The position numbers were made by a program, and so were the translations under genes. The notes under the pieces are model-generated. The model ran no database searches, was not told where the DNA came from, and saw only the letters and a program-made list of their open reading frames with translations. This document shows, piece after piece, positions 25,785 through 34,340 of a stretch of 64,000 nucleotides of DNA. The DNA comes from M2408 sp046303515 (lineage in GTDB: Bacteria; Bacteroidota; Bacteroidia; Flavobacteriales_D; Crocinitomicaceae), in assembly GCA_046303515.1 (NCBI GenBank), contig JBKCGI010000181.1, positions 49,945 through 113,944 on the forward strand, in the 5' to 3' direction. How positions within the stretch are numbered: the stretch's first letter is position 1; every line of letters begins with the position of its first letter.

Positions 25785-26561
25785 TCAAATATCTTTCAGG
25801 AAATTAAGTTTTTGACGAATTTCTTCAATGTTTGTTTTGGAAATGGTGCAACTGATAATTTTTTCTTCAGAAGGAAAATCATCTACTAATTTTTCACCAA
25901 GAGGAGTGTAAATCATCGAATCACCAGAATAAGTTAAGTCGTGGCCGTCTGTTCCAATTCTATTTAATCCAGCGACAAAACATTGGTTTTCAATTGCACG
26001 AGCAAGAAGTAGCGCTTTCCAATGTGGAGCTCTTCGTTCAGGCCAATTGGCAACGTACAAACACAGATCGTAATCGCTTACGTTCTGCTCATTTAACTTA
26101 TTTCGACTAATTTCAGGAAAACGTAAATCAAAACAAATTTGTAAATTGATGTTCCAATCTTTGTAGGAAACGATTACCTGTTTTTCACCAGCAGTAAAAC
26201 TTTCATCTTCTTTGGCTAAGGTAAATAGTTTACGTTTGTTGTAAAAAACGGTTTCTCCATTCGGGTAAACAAAAACTCCACGGTTATAGAAGTTTCCATC
26301 TTCCTCGGCAATAAATGAGGTGTAAAAGGCTGCATTTTTTTCCTTTGCCTTTTCTTTCAACCAATTTAATGCCATTGAATTTTCATTTTTTTCAGCTAAA
26401 ACCTGCACATTCATAGAAAATCCCGTGTGAAACATTTCCGGAAGCAAAATCAAATCTGTTGCAGAAACTTGTTTAAGAAGAGTTTCAAAATACGCTAAAT
26501 TTTGGACTTTATCTTCCCAATATTGGTGGCATTGAAGCAAAGTAATTTTTAAATCTTGCAT
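25785..26561 (-). CDS. Nitrilase-superfamily amidase, probable omega-amidase (YafV-like)
   Basis: 258 residues. The catalytic triad of the nitrilase fold is visible: glutamate in LILLPEMFHTGFSM, lysine in FYNKRKLFTLA and cysteine in LQICFDLRFPEISR. The MFHTGFSM stretch is typical of the YafV/omega-amidase branch, which hydrolyses 2-oxoglutaramate. The start overlaps the end of the aminotransferase gene by 13 bases. This pairing suggests the amidase removes the keto acid produced when glutamine is the amino donor, pulling methionine regeneration forward. The link is inferred from family knowledge and gene order. Confidence 0.85.
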   Translation of the reverse strand: MQDLKITLLQCHQYWEDKVQNLAYFETLLKQVSATDLILLPEMFHTGFSMNVQVLAEKNENSMALNWLKEKAKEKNAAFYTSFIAEEDGNFYNRGVFVYPNGETVFYNKRKLFTLAKEDESFTAGEKQVIVSYKDWNINLQICFDLRFPEISRNKLNEQNVSDYDLCLYVANWPERRAPHWKALLLARAIENQCFVAGLNRIGTDGHDLTYSGDSMIYTPLGEKLVDDFPSEEKIISCTISKTNIEEIRQKLNFLKDI

Positions 26562-27676
26562 AATTTTTCTGCAGCTTGAATTAAGGTTTGATCATCTTTG
26601 GCAAAACAAAAACGAATTATTTTATTGTCAATTTTATCTTGGTAGAAAACCGACATTGGTATTGCAGCAACACCATATTCTTTAACCATGCGTTCACAAA
26701 ATTCGACATCGTTTTCTTGAGAAATTTCAGAATAATCTGCTGCTAAAAAATATGTTCCTTCGGAAGGTAATAATTTGAATCTTGAATTTTTGATTAATTC
26801 AATAAATTGATCGCGTTTGCTTTGGTAAAATGCACCTAATTTTTCAACTTCTGCCACTTTTAGATAAGCATTTAAACTATGTTGCGCAACAGAATTCACA
26901 CAAAAAACCAAGTATTGATGTACTTTTTTAATTTCGTTCAATATATATTCAGGAGCGACGATATAGCCTATTTTCCAACCCGTAATGTGAAAGGTTTTAC
27001 CAAATGATGAAACTACAATACTGCGATTTATCAATTCTGGAATTGTATTGATGGAAATGTGTTTTTGTTCAAAGGTAATGTATTCATATACTTCGTCAGA
27101 AAGCAAAAAAACATGTTCGTGTTTCAGTAAAATATTTTTCAAAGCAAGAATATCCTCTTGCGTAAAGACTTTTCCAGACGGATTATGCGGATTGTTTACC
27201 AACAACATTTTTGTTTTGGACGTGATGGCTTTTTCGACTTTATTCCAATCTACTGTGAAATCTGCCTCCATAGCAATATGAACACATTTTCCGCCTACTA
27301 AATCTACAGCTGGAGCGTAACAATCGTATGCAGGATCGATGATAATCACTTCATCTCCAGCAAAAACCAAAGCTTGAATTGCTGTAAAAATCGCCTGAGT
27401 AGCACCAGCAGTTACTAAAATCTCATTGGTTGAAACTGTTCTCTGATATGATTTTTGAGTCAAAAGTTTCAATTCTTCCAGCAAAACAGGCAAACCAGCC
27501 ATGGGTGCATATTGATGTACATTTTGATTTGCATTTTGTGCTAAAATCGTGGTTAAACGGTCATCAACTGGGAAATTAGGAAATCCTTGAGCTAAATTGA
27601 TAGCACTATAATCCATTGCCATTTTTGACATGGTCGTGAAAATCGTTGTTCCAATGTGTGGAAGTTTGGATTGCAT
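26549..27676 (-). CDS. Class I/II aminotransferase, methionine (YbdL/MtnE-type)
   Basis: 375 residues, fold-type I PLP aminotransferase. Visible are INLAQGFPNFPVDD at the N-terminus, NNPHNPSGKVF, LLSDEVYEYITF, the PLP lysine in SSFGKTFHITGWKIGY and a C-terminal RFCFAKDDQTL. The LAQGFPNF and FSKTFHxTGWKxGY style places it with the YbdL/kynurenine aminotransferase group, which transaminates 2-keto-4-methylthiobutyrate. It is translationally coupled to the omega-amidase-like gene, and mtnC-mtnD are within 8 kb. Confidence 0.88.
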   Translation of the reverse strand: MQSKLPHIGTTIFTTMSKMAMDYSAINLAQGFPNFPVDDRLTTILAQNANQNVHQYAPMAGLPVLLEELKLLTQKSYQRTVSTNEILVTAGATQAIFTAIQALVFAGDEVIIIDPAYDCYAPAVDLVGGKCVHIAMEADFTVDWNKVEKAITSKTKMLLVNNPHNPSGKVFTQEDILALKNILLKHEHVFLLSDEVYEYITFEQKHISINTIPELINRSIVVSSFGKTFHITGWKIGYIVAPEYILNEIKKVHQYLVFCVNSVAQHSLNAYLKVAEVEKLGAFYQSKRDQFIELIKNSRFKLLPSEGTYFLAADYSEISQENDVEFCERMVKEYGVAAIPMSVFYQDKIDNKIIRFCFAKDDQTLIQAAEKLCKI

Positions 27677-27693
27677 ACTTTTTATTTTGAAAA

Positions 27694-27701
27694 CAAAAGT
27701 A
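27694..27701 (-). promoter_or_regulatory. -7 box for the aminotransferase/amidase operon
   Basis: Minus-strand TACTTTTG fits TAnnTTTG, 17 bases before the ATG at 27676. Confidence 0.5.
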
Positions 27702-27911
27702 CAAAAATGGAATTAAAGTTTTGCAGTCTTCAGAATTAACTTAGCAGGATTTATTAGTAAAATGTTTCTTTTGAAATTGTAAATGCTGTCGGAAAAATCC
27801 TTAATTTTGACGTCTTAGAACGAGGTAAAAGTAACACATTGTTAATGCTGATTTGAAATCAGGCTTTTATTTAAATCGCATAGAAAACAAAACAAACAAG
27901 ATTCTGAAAGA

Positions 27912-28634
27912 ATGATTGAAACAAAATTAAGCGTAAATATCAACAAAATTGCTACAATTAGAAACTCACGTGGAGGAAATACTCCCAATGTTGTTCAGGT
28001 AGCAAAAGATTGTGAACGTTTTGGTGCTCAAGGAATTACTGTTCACCCAAGACCAGATGAAAGACACATTACTCAGCAAGATGTTTACGATTTAAAAAAG
28101 GTTGTTTCAACAGAATTTAACATTGAAGGTTACCCAGATAAACGTTATTTAGATTTGGTGAAAGAAGTTTTACCGCATCAAGCAACTTTGGTACCTGATC
28201 CACCTCATGTATTAACATCTAATGCAGGTTGGGATACTGAAGCTAATTTGGATTTTTTAAAGCTTATTATTGCTGATTTAAAAAGTTCAGGAATTAGAAC
28301 TTCTATTTTTGTGGATACCAATCTGAAAAACATTGAATTTGCAGCAAAAACTGGTGTGGACAGAATAGAACTTTACACCGGGCCTTATGCAGAAGAATTT
28401 GCAGAAAATCCAAAAGAAGCCATTAAATCCTATGTTGAAGCCGCTGAATTAGCGCACTCATTGGGTTTAGGTATCAATGCTGGTCATGATTTAAGTTTAG
28501 AAAACTTACGTTTTTTTAAACAAAAATTACCAATGTTAGCTGAAGTTTCAATTGGCCACGCCTTAATTTCTGATGCTTTATATTTTGGTTTAGATAATAC
28601 CATTCAACAGTATCTTTGGATGTTGAGAGCATAA
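27912..28634 (+). CDS. pdxJ: Pyridoxine 5'-phosphate synthase
   Basis: 240 residues, standard PdxJ length. It begins with LSVNINKIATIRNSRGG, followed by GAQGITVHPRPDERHI (phosphate/active-site region), EGYPDKRYLDLV, GVDRIELYTGPYAE and the phosphate-binding end EVSIGHALISDALY. It condenses 1-deoxyxylulose 5-phosphate with 3-amino-2-oxopropyl phosphate to PNP. The 235-bp upstream spacer has a 15-bp palindrome (27849-27863) but no recognised riboswitch. An intrinsic terminator follows the stop. Confidence 0.96.
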   Translation: MIETKLSVNINKIATIRNSRGGNTPNVVQVAKDCERFGAQGITVHPRPDERHITQQDVYDLKKVVSTEFNIEGYPDKRYLDLVKEVLPHQATLVPDPPHVLTSNAGWDTEANLDFLKLIIADLKSSGIRTSIFVDTNLKNIEFAAKTGVDRIELYTGPYAEEFAENPKEAIKSYVEAAELAHSLGLGINAGHDLSLENLRFFKQKLPMLAEVSIGHALISDALYFGLDNTIQQYLWMLRA

Positions 28635-28638
28635 AAAA

Positions 28639-28667
28639 AGCCTCACAAAACGTGAAGCTTAATTTTT
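28639..28667 (+). terminator. Intrinsic terminator of pdxJ
   Basis: AAGC-c-TCAC pairs with GTGA-a-GCTT (28639-28660), followed by a T-run to 28667. It begins 5 bases after the stop, between convergent genes. Confidence 0.7.
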
Positions 28668-28683
28668 AGTATTTTAATTCTAT

Positions 28684-29349
28684 TTAGTAGATTTCTACGT
28701 AATTATTAAGTCCTTTATAAGTCGCAGTAATTGTCCCTCCAACTGTTGCAAAGTTTCCAGTTGTAGTTTCCTTAGACCTGGAAATTGTTACTTTAGTATT
28801 TCCGTCAGGCAAATTAATTAAACTTGAAGCTAACATTTTTACGTAATCTCTTCCAATCGTTGTTTCAGAGAAAGATTGAGATAGTGAGTTGTCTGGAACA
28901 TTAATTAAACTTAAACTTACCTTTTCACCACTTGCAATTGTATTACCAAACCAATACCAATAGCCTGTTATGTTTTTGTTTAAATACATTTCATCATCAT
29001 TTGTAATAGGATTTGCCTTATTGATTGTGTTCGCATATTCTTTTCCTTCAGAATTAGTAAAAATCAAAGAAGCCGTAGCTAAATAACCATCAACTGTGCT
29101 AGAATAGGTCGTTCCATTTTTTGTCATTGTAGAGCCATTCATAGTAACTTTACTACCACCAGTTAATTCTAAATTTTTTCCATTCATTTTATCTTCGAAA
29201 AACTTAGCAGAAACTGTAGTTTGATCCGTTTCTTCATCATAAACCATCGAGTAGGATTGATAAATTGTATTTTGATCGATTTCGGAAGAATCTTTCTTAC
29301 AGGCACTGGCAAGTAAGATAATTGCCGAAATAAATAATATTTTTTTCAT
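28684..29349 (-). CDS. Hypothetical lipoprotein
   Basis: 221 residues. The signal peptide has lipobox ASAC followed by KKDSSEID. The mature protein is serine/threonine-rich and strand-rich (TVSAKFFEDKMNGKNLELTGGSKVTMNG, TTTGNFATVGGTITATYKG). No known domain is recognised. Probably an envelope lipoprotein of unknown role. It is convergent with pdxJ, sharing the terminator region. Confidence 0.65.
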   Translation of the reverse strand: MKKILFISAIILLASACKKDSSEIDQNTIYQSYSMVYDEETDQTTVSAKFFEDKMNGKNLELTGGSKVTMNGSTMTKNGTTYSSTVDGYLATASLIFTNSEGKEYANTINKANPITNDDEMYLNKNITGYWYWFGNTIASGEKVSLSLINVPDNSLSQSFSETTIGRDYVKMLASSLINLPDGNTKVTISRSKETTTGNFATVGGTITATYKGLNNYVEIY

Positions 29350-29442
29350 GATTAAGCTTATTTTTGATTTTCAAATATAAAAAAAATATGAACAGTAAAG
29401 TAAAAAAGAATAAACAATAGAAACGTCATGTATTATTTTTTT

Positions 29443-29450
29443 TAACTTTG
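29443..29450 (+). promoter_or_regulatory. -7 box for gpsA
   Basis: TAACTTTG, full consensus, 13 bases upstream of the gpsA ATG. Confidence 0.5.
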
Positions 29451-29463
29451 CTACTATAAACGT

Positions 29464-30462
29464 ATGTCAAAAGAAAAGAAAATAGCAGTTATTGGTGGTG
29501 GTAGTTGGGCTACAGCATTAGTTAAAATATTGTCTAACAATGTTTCATCTGTCAATTGGTGGATGAGAAGTAACGAGGCTGTTGCACATATTTTGAAATT
29601 TCGTCACAATCCAAAATACTTGCAGTCTGTTGAATTTGACTTAAATAAAATCAACATTTCTACTAATTTGCAAGAAATGATTGAGCCTGCAGATATCATT
29701 ATTATTGCAACTCCATCCGCTTTTTTGAATGATTTGTTTAAAAATGTTCCTCAAAAATGGTTTGAAGGAAAAGCTGTTTTTTCAGCTGTAAAGGGTATCA
29801 TACCTGAATACAATGCCATTCCTGCGCGTTTTATCCATAAAACAATGGGAGTTCCTTACAGTAAAATTGGAATTATTTGTGGTCCTTGTCACGCTGAAGA
29901 AGTTGCTTTAGAGCGTCTTTCGTATCTAACTATTGCTTGTCAAGATGATCGAATAGCTCAAAACATGGCTGACACGCTTGCTTGTCGTTATATTAAAACT
30001 ACAACCTCAGACGATTTATTTGGAACTGAACTTTCTGCTGTATTGAAAAATGTATATGCGATTGCTTCAGGAATTTGTGCAGGTTTAGGTTATGGAGATA
30101 ACTTTCAGTCTGTTTTAATTGCGAATGCTATTCAAGAAATTGAAAACTTCATAGATGAGGTGAGTCCAATTCACCGAGATGTGAAATCCAGTGCATATTT
30201 AGGAGATTTATTGGTTACGGCTTATTCTAAATTCTCTCGAAATAGAACTTTTGGAAACATGATTGGTAAAGGTTATTCTGTTAAAACTGCCCAACTCGAA
30301 ATGGACATGATTGCGGAAGGATATTATGCTGTGAAATGTGTGATGGAAATCAATAAAAAATTCCAAGTTGAAATTCCAATCGTAGAAGCTGTTTACAATA
30401 TTCTTTACGAACGTATTTCTCCAGTTATTGAGATGCGCATCTTGACAGATAAACTTGTTTAG
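29464..30462 (+). CDS. gpsA: NAD(P)-dependent glycerol-3-phosphate dehydrogenase
   Basis: 332 residues. Rossmann motif VIGGGSWATALV at the N-terminus, IATPSAFL, the substrate-lysine region AVKGI, GPCHAEEVALE, and a C-terminal AVLKNVYAIASGICAGLGYGDN with LGDLLVTAYSKFSRNRTFG. All are hallmarks of GpsA. It reduces dihydroxyacetone phosphate to sn-glycerol 3-phosphate for phospholipid synthesis. Confidence 0.95.
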   Translation: MSKEKKIAVIGGGSWATALVKILSNNVSSVNWWMRSNEAVAHILKFRHNPKYLQSVEFDLNKINISTNLQEMIEPADIIIIATPSAFLNDLFKNVPQKWFEGKAVFSAVKGIIPEYNAIPARFIHKTMGVPYSKIGIICGPCHAEEVALERLSYLTIACQDDRIAQNMADTLACRYIKTTTSDDLFGTELSAVLKNVYAIASGICAGLGYGDNFQSVLIANAIQEIENFIDEVSPIHRDVKSSAYLGDLLVTAYSKFSRNRTFGNMIGKGYSVKTAQLEMDMIAEGYYAVKCVMEINKKFQVEIPIVEAVYNILYERISPVIEMRILTDKLV

Positions 30463-30614
30463 TTAGTGTTTTTGATACTGGCGTTAATATGCTAGTAGAC
30501 TAATTGGTGACCATTTCAATCGAGATGAGAAAAAAATATTAAAGTTTCATGACAATATAGCCAAAATGCAAAAACGTATTAATGAATTTAAATTATCATT
30601 ACGTCAAGAAAATC

Positions 30615-30645
30615 AATCTGCGGAGAAATCAGCTTAAATCTGCGG
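30615..30645. repeat. Direct repeat of AATCTGCGG
   Basis: AATCTGCGG occurs at 30615-30623 and again at 30637-30645, 22 bases apart, in the spacer between convergent gpsA and trpS. The same word style (cacaga, ctgcgg) is used by the element at 15091-15227. Confidence 0.45.
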
Positions 30646-30649
30646 GAAC

Positions 30650-31627
30650 CTATTTAGCTAACAAACCCAATTTCCCTCTAACTCTTTGTAAAACGCCATT
30701 CGCTACTACAGCAGCTTTTTCAGCACCTACTTTCAAAACTTCATCAATTTTCGAAACATCATTCATGTAGTACGTAAACATCTTACGTTCTGCTTCGAAG
30801 CGTTCTAAAAGTAATTCTAGAAGAGCTAATTTTGCATGTCCAAAACCAAATCCACCTGCTAAATATTTTTCTCGTATGGCTTGATTTTGTTCCTCTGAGG
30901 CAATCAATTTGTATAAATTATAAACATTACATGCATCTGGATCTTTTGGTTCTTCTAATGGAGTACTTGCCGTTTCAATGCTCATTACTTGTTTTTTCAA
31001 ATCTTTTTCAGATGCAAAAATATCAATGAAATTTCCACGAGATTTGCTCATTTTTTCACCGTCTGTTCCAGGTACTAATTTGGTGTTTTCTTGAACCAAA
31101 TCTTTTGGTAAAACAAAAGTTTCACCCATTTTAGCATGAAAGCGTGAAGCAACATCGCGAGTAATTTCCAAATGCTGCAACTGATCTTTTCCAACTGGAA
31201 CCAATTCTGCATCGTAAATCAAAATATCAGCTGCCATTAAAATTGGATAGGAAAACAAACCTGCGTTTACATCTTCTAAACGATCAGCTTTATCCTTAAA
31301 ACTATGGGCTAAAGTCAAACGATTAAAAGGGAAAAAGCACATCAAATGCCAAGCTAATTCAGTTACTTGTGGCACGTCACTTTGGCGGTAAAAAACGGTT
31401 TTTTCTGGATTTAAACCAAAAGCCAACCAAGTTGCAGCTGTAGCGTAAGTATTATTTCTTAAGGTTTCAGCATCTTTTATTTGCGTTAATGAATGTAAAT
31501 CAGCAATAAATAAAAAGGATTCATTTTTTGCGTCATTTGCCAATTCCATTGCTGGCATAATTGCGCCTAAAATATTTCCTAAATGAGGTGTTCCTGTACT
31601 TTGAATTCCTGTTAAAATGCGTGCCAT
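30650..31627 (-). CDS. trpS: Tryptophanyl-tRNA synthetase
   Basis: 325 residues. The class I signatures are GTPHLGNILGAI (HIGH-like, residues 12-23) and GEKMSKSRGN (KMSKS). SDVPQVTELAWHLMCFF and LMAADILIYDAELVPVGKDQLQHLEI match the tryptophan-binding regions. Length is normal. It charges tRNA-Trp in the cytoplasm. Confidence 0.96.
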   Translation of the reverse strand: MARILTGIQSTGTPHLGNILGAIMPAMELANDAKNESFLFIADLHSLTQIKDAETLRNNTYATAATWLAFGLNPEKTVFYRQSDVPQVTELAWHLMCFFPFNRLTLAHSFKDKADRLEDVNAGLFSYPILMAADILIYDAELVPVGKDQLQHLEITRDVASRFHAKMGETFVLPKDLVQENTKLVPGTDGEKMSKSRGNFIDIFASEKDLKKQVMSIETASTPLEEPKDPDACNVYNLYKLIASEEQNQAIREKYLAGGFGFGHAKLALLELLLERFEAERKMFTYYMNDVSKIDEVLKVGAEKAAVVANGVLQRVRGKLGLLAK

Positions 31628-31725
31628 TTGAATTTTTTTACGAAATTAAACAAAAGCAAGCAATTAATTCTTAATCTTCTTGTTCTAAATTAAATTTTTA
31701 ATTATTTTTGATTAAAAATTTAACC

Positions 31726-32304
31726 ATGAAAAAATCTATTCTACTGTATTCGCTTTTAAGTGTCATCTTAATTTCTTGTTTTGGCCATGTTCCTAAAGGC
31801 AAGGAAAAAAAAGACTTATTTGGTAAATGGGAAGGGAAAACCTTTGTCAATCCCTACTTCGATCTTAATATTACCTTGGATGACAATTGGCAAAAAAATG
31901 ACAAAAATTTCAAAACTATTTTTGGTGCTACTTATATTCATGCTGATTATTATTCGCCTGAAGATACAAGTGTAGTGCTTGCAACTTTAAATTTAGAAAG
32001 CAAAAAAATAAATCCTTTTGACAAGGGAGCCACGGTTCAGAAAGAGCTTCAAGAAGGTATTGATGCACTAAAGGTTTTATATAACGAGAATGAAATGCTA
32101 ACTGAAGATTTTCAGACAATCCAAATGGGCAAGCGGAAATATATTTTCAGCAGGGTAATTTTATTAGAAGGTGAAGGAGACTCTACGTATGTTGATGAAT
32201 ATATGTCTGCTGAAAAAGATTATTTCCTTTCCTTAAGCTTAAGTTACAACAGTGCTAAAAATAGACCAATTTGCGATGAGGTATTAAAGCAATTCAAAAA
32301 ATGA
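31726..32304 (+). CDS. Hypothetical lipoprotein
   Basis: 192 residues from the ATG at 31726. The frame opens six codons earlier, but this ATG gives a standard lipoprotein signal MKKSILLYSLLSVILISC. The mature protein starts GKWEGKTFVNPYFDLNITLDDNW and resembles small beta-rich envelope lipoproteins without a named domain. It is upstream of the response-regulator gene, which has its own promoter, so co-function is doubtful. Confidence 0.65.
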   Translation: MKKSILLYSLLSVILISCFGHVPKGKEKKDLFGKWEGKTFVNPYFDLNITLDDNWQKNDKNFKTIFGATYIHADYYSPEDTSVVLATLNLESKKINPFDKGATVQKELQEGIDALKVLYNENEMLTEDFQTIQMGKRKYIFSRVILLEGEGDSTYVDEYMSAEKDYFLSLSLSYNSAKNRPICDEVLKQFKK

Positions 32305-32330
32305 TTTCTGTTTTTATGCAAAAGAAATTA

Positions 32331-32338
32331 TAACTTTG
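32331..32338 (+). promoter_or_regulatory. -7 box giving a leaderless response-regulator transcript
   Basis: TAACTTTG ends four bases before the ATG at 32343, the same geometry as mgtE. Confidence 0.55.
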
Positions 32339-32342
32339 AAGG

Positions 32343-33029
32343 ATGAAATCAATTTGCTTAATTGAAGACGAAGAAAGTTTATCAGATTTAATCAAAATGA
32401 ATCTGGAACTTGAAAATTATCACGTAGAAGCGATTCAGCATGGTACTGAAGCCTTTTTACAAGCTTCGGATATGGATAAGTTCAATTTGGTAATTTTGGA
32501 TGTAATGTTGCCTGAGGTAAGCGGTTTGACTATTTGTAGAGAGATTCGTAAATATTCCAAAGTTCCGATTTTATTTTTGTCGGCAAAAGGCACCACTCAA
32601 GATAGGATAATGGGTTTAAAATTAGGAGCAAATGATTATCTGCCAAAACCATTTGACTTAGAAGAATTACTTTTACGCGTGCAGATATTAATTGATGGCA
32701 TTGAAAATCAGGGCGAACAAATTAGTCAAATTAAAATTGGTGATTTCGAAATAGACTTCAACACTTTTATTGTCAAAAATATGAAAATTGGTTTTCAGGC
32801 AGAGTTGACCAAGAGAGAGATAGAATTGTTGCGCATGTTTTATTTGAAAGATGGGCAGGTCGTTTCTAGAGAAGAAATTTTGGATGCCTTGTGGAAAGAT
32901 GATCAATATCCTACATCAAGAACAATTGACAACTATATTTTAGCTTTTCGGAAAATTTTTGAGGAAGATGCAAAAAACCCGCAACATTTTCACAGTATAC
33001 GAGGCGTAGGGTATAAGTTTACAAGTTAA
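32343..33029 (+). CDS. OmpR/PhoB-type response regulator
   Basis: 228 residues. Receiver domain: acidic pair EDEE (8-11), phospho-acceptor D53 in ILDVMLPEVSG, threonine/serine in FLSAKG and the lysine in DYLPKPFD. The C-terminal winged helix has TKREIELLRMFYLKDGQVVSREEILDALW and SRTIDNYILAFRKIFE. No histidine kinase gene is next to it. Its stop codon abuts that of the convergent SiaC-like gene with no base between. Target genes unknown. Confidence 0.93.
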   Translation: MKSICLIEDEESLSDLIKMNLELENYHVEAIQHGTEAFLQASDMDKFNLVILDVMLPEVSGLTICREIRKYSKVPILFLSAKGTTQDRIMGLKLGANDYLPKPFDLEELLLRVQILIDGIENQGEQISQIKIGDFEIDFNTFIVKNMKIGFQAELTKREIELLRMFYLKDGQVVSREEILDALWKDDQYPTSRTIDNYILAFRKIFEEDAKNPQHFHSIRGVGYKFTS

Positions 33030-33407
33030 TTAAAGCTCTTCGTTGTTTAAAAAAGTAAAATCTAGTCCTGACATTTCTTGAAAGATTTTTCCAGCTTCTC
33101 TTAATTCAGAGTCACCTTCGTCTGTAAGCCATTTTACTTTGATATTTTGCTTATCTTCAAGAGCATCTGTTATCATCTGAAAAAGGTTTAAAATACATTT
33201 TGAAGATCCTGTATTGAAATAATCTAGTTGCATTTCGATGCTTAATTCTGTATTTGACTTTAAGTACTCCTTTAAGTTCTCAAAAATTGGTGTGAAAAAT
33301 TGTAGGGGATTATCTGGACAAGAAACTCCTTTCAAAAGCAAAAATTTTGCTTCAAAATCAAATTGTACTAAGGGTGTTTTAGGTGTTGCACTTATCTGCA
33401 TTTTCAC
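33030..33407 (-). CDS. SiaC-family (DUF1987) regulatory protein, copy 1
   Basis: 125 residues. It has the DUF1987 layout: VQFDFEAKFLLLKGVSCPDNP, then IEMQLDYFNTGSSKCILNLF, where N65-T66-x-S-x-K70 aligns with the region holding the phosphorylated threonine of Pseudomonas SiaC. In that system SiaC is phosphorylated by SiaB and dephosphorylated by SiaA. It is the last gene of a four-gene operon and starts 2 bases after the kinase stop. A second copy is two genes upstream. Confidence 0.8.
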   Translation of the reverse strand: MKMQISATPKTPLVQFDFEAKFLLLKGVSCPDNPLQFFTPIFENLKEYLKSNTELSIEMQLDYFNTGSSKCILNLFQMITDALEDKQNIKVKWLTDEGDSELREAGKIFQEMSGLDFTFLNNEEL

Positions 33408-33409
33408 TT

Positions 33410-33952
33410 TTAATTAATTAAAACATTCAAATTATAAGCAAATAAATCGCTTGCTAGCATATCCATTTTATAGGAAACATTTCTGTTTGAGCGATAGACA
33501 ATATCAATCAAACCTAAACCAGCATTGCCCTCTTTTGAAATTTCATTCTTTTTAAGGGCTAATTTATAATCTTTTTCTATTAAATTTTGGTCTAAATTAA
33601 TCAAATGATTTAATTTTTCAATAATAATATCTCTATCGTTTTTCGAAACGACATTTCCAGTGAGTATTTTTAAACTCTTGTCGTTTGTTCCTAAAATAAA
33701 ATATGGAAAAATAGATTCGTGTTTTTCTTGATGTTTCACGATGTTTTGAAGTATTTCAATACAAATCATTTTAGTTTTTGAAATGATTGATTTATCAAAA
33801 TTTTCCATTAGCATTTTACTTTCTATCATTTTAATGGTTGACACAATGATATCTAAATTCAATTTACCATAGTAAACAAAAAGATAATTTTCGATTTCCT
33901 CTTCTTTATCCAGGTTTTTTAATAATTCCAGCATGTTTAAGTTCTGAATCAT
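33410..33952 (-). CDS. SiaB-family kinase-like protein (DUF6272)
   Basis: 180 residues. A GHKL-type ATP-binding signature is visible: the N-box as CIEILQNIVKHQEKH and a glycine box as GNAGLGLIDIVYRS. This fits SiaB-like serine/threonine kinases that phosphorylate SiaC. There is no dimerisation histidine, so it is not a histidine kinase. It is flanked by two SiaC-like genes in one operon. Kinase activity is inferred from family and context. Confidence 0.75.
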   Translation of the reverse strand: MIQNLNMLELLKNLDKEEEIENYLFVYYGKLNLDIIVSTIKMIESKMLMENFDKSIISKTKMICIEILQNIVKHQEKHESIFPYFILGTNDKSLKILTGNVVSKNDRDIIIEKLNHLINLDQNLIEKDYKLALKKNEISKEGNAGLGLIDIVYRSNRNVSYKMDMLASDLFAYNLNVLIN

Positions 33953-33968
33953 AGACTAATTATTAAAA

Positions 33969-34340
33969 TTAAAATGCAACAAATTTGAAAGGAAATTCTA
34001 ATACTTCCTCCAATATTTCTCCTTCTTCTCTTATATCTTCAATTTCGTGATCATACATCCAAATAATTTGGAGTTTTTTTTGTTTCTCACAAATTTCAAT
34101 CAATTTCGTAAGCAACAAAATGATGAATTTTTTACTTGGGGTATTCATGTATTCAATCATCAAAGAAATTTCAATTTCCTTTTGAAAGCTATTTTTATTT
34201 TGCTCGATCCATTGGAATACATCTGAATAAAACTCTGTCGCTTTTTCGGGGATTGATATTCCTTTGATTGAAAATTTGCCCGTTAAATCAAAATTTACTT
34301 CAGGCGTAATATTAGTGGGCTTTATAAATAAATTTGTCAT
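33969..34340 (-). CDS. SiaC-family (DUF1987) regulatory protein, copy 2
   Basis: 123 residues. FDLTGKFSIKGISIPEKATEFYSDVFQWIEQ is followed by ISLMIEYMNTPSKKFIILL (N66-T67-x-S69-K70). It resembles the other DUF1987 protein of this operon over its whole length, but the two have diverged clearly. Its start overlaps the end of the phosphatase gene by four bases (ATGA), so it is translationally coupled to the phosphatase. The presence of two phospho-carriers suggests two outputs or competition. Confidence 0.8.
   Translation of the reverse strand: MTNLFIKPTNITPEVNFDLTGKFSIKGISIPEKATEFYSDVFQWIEQNKNSFQKEIEISLMIEYMNTPSKKFIILLLTKLIEICEKQKKLQIIWMYDHEIEDIREEGEILEEVLEFPFKFVAF

Noticed and set aside
27849..27863. 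CTGATTT-G-AAATCAG palindrome upstream of pdxJ as a riboswitch or operator
   Set aside because: A single short palindrome in a 235-bp spacer, with no known pyridoxal-responsive fold; too weak to call.
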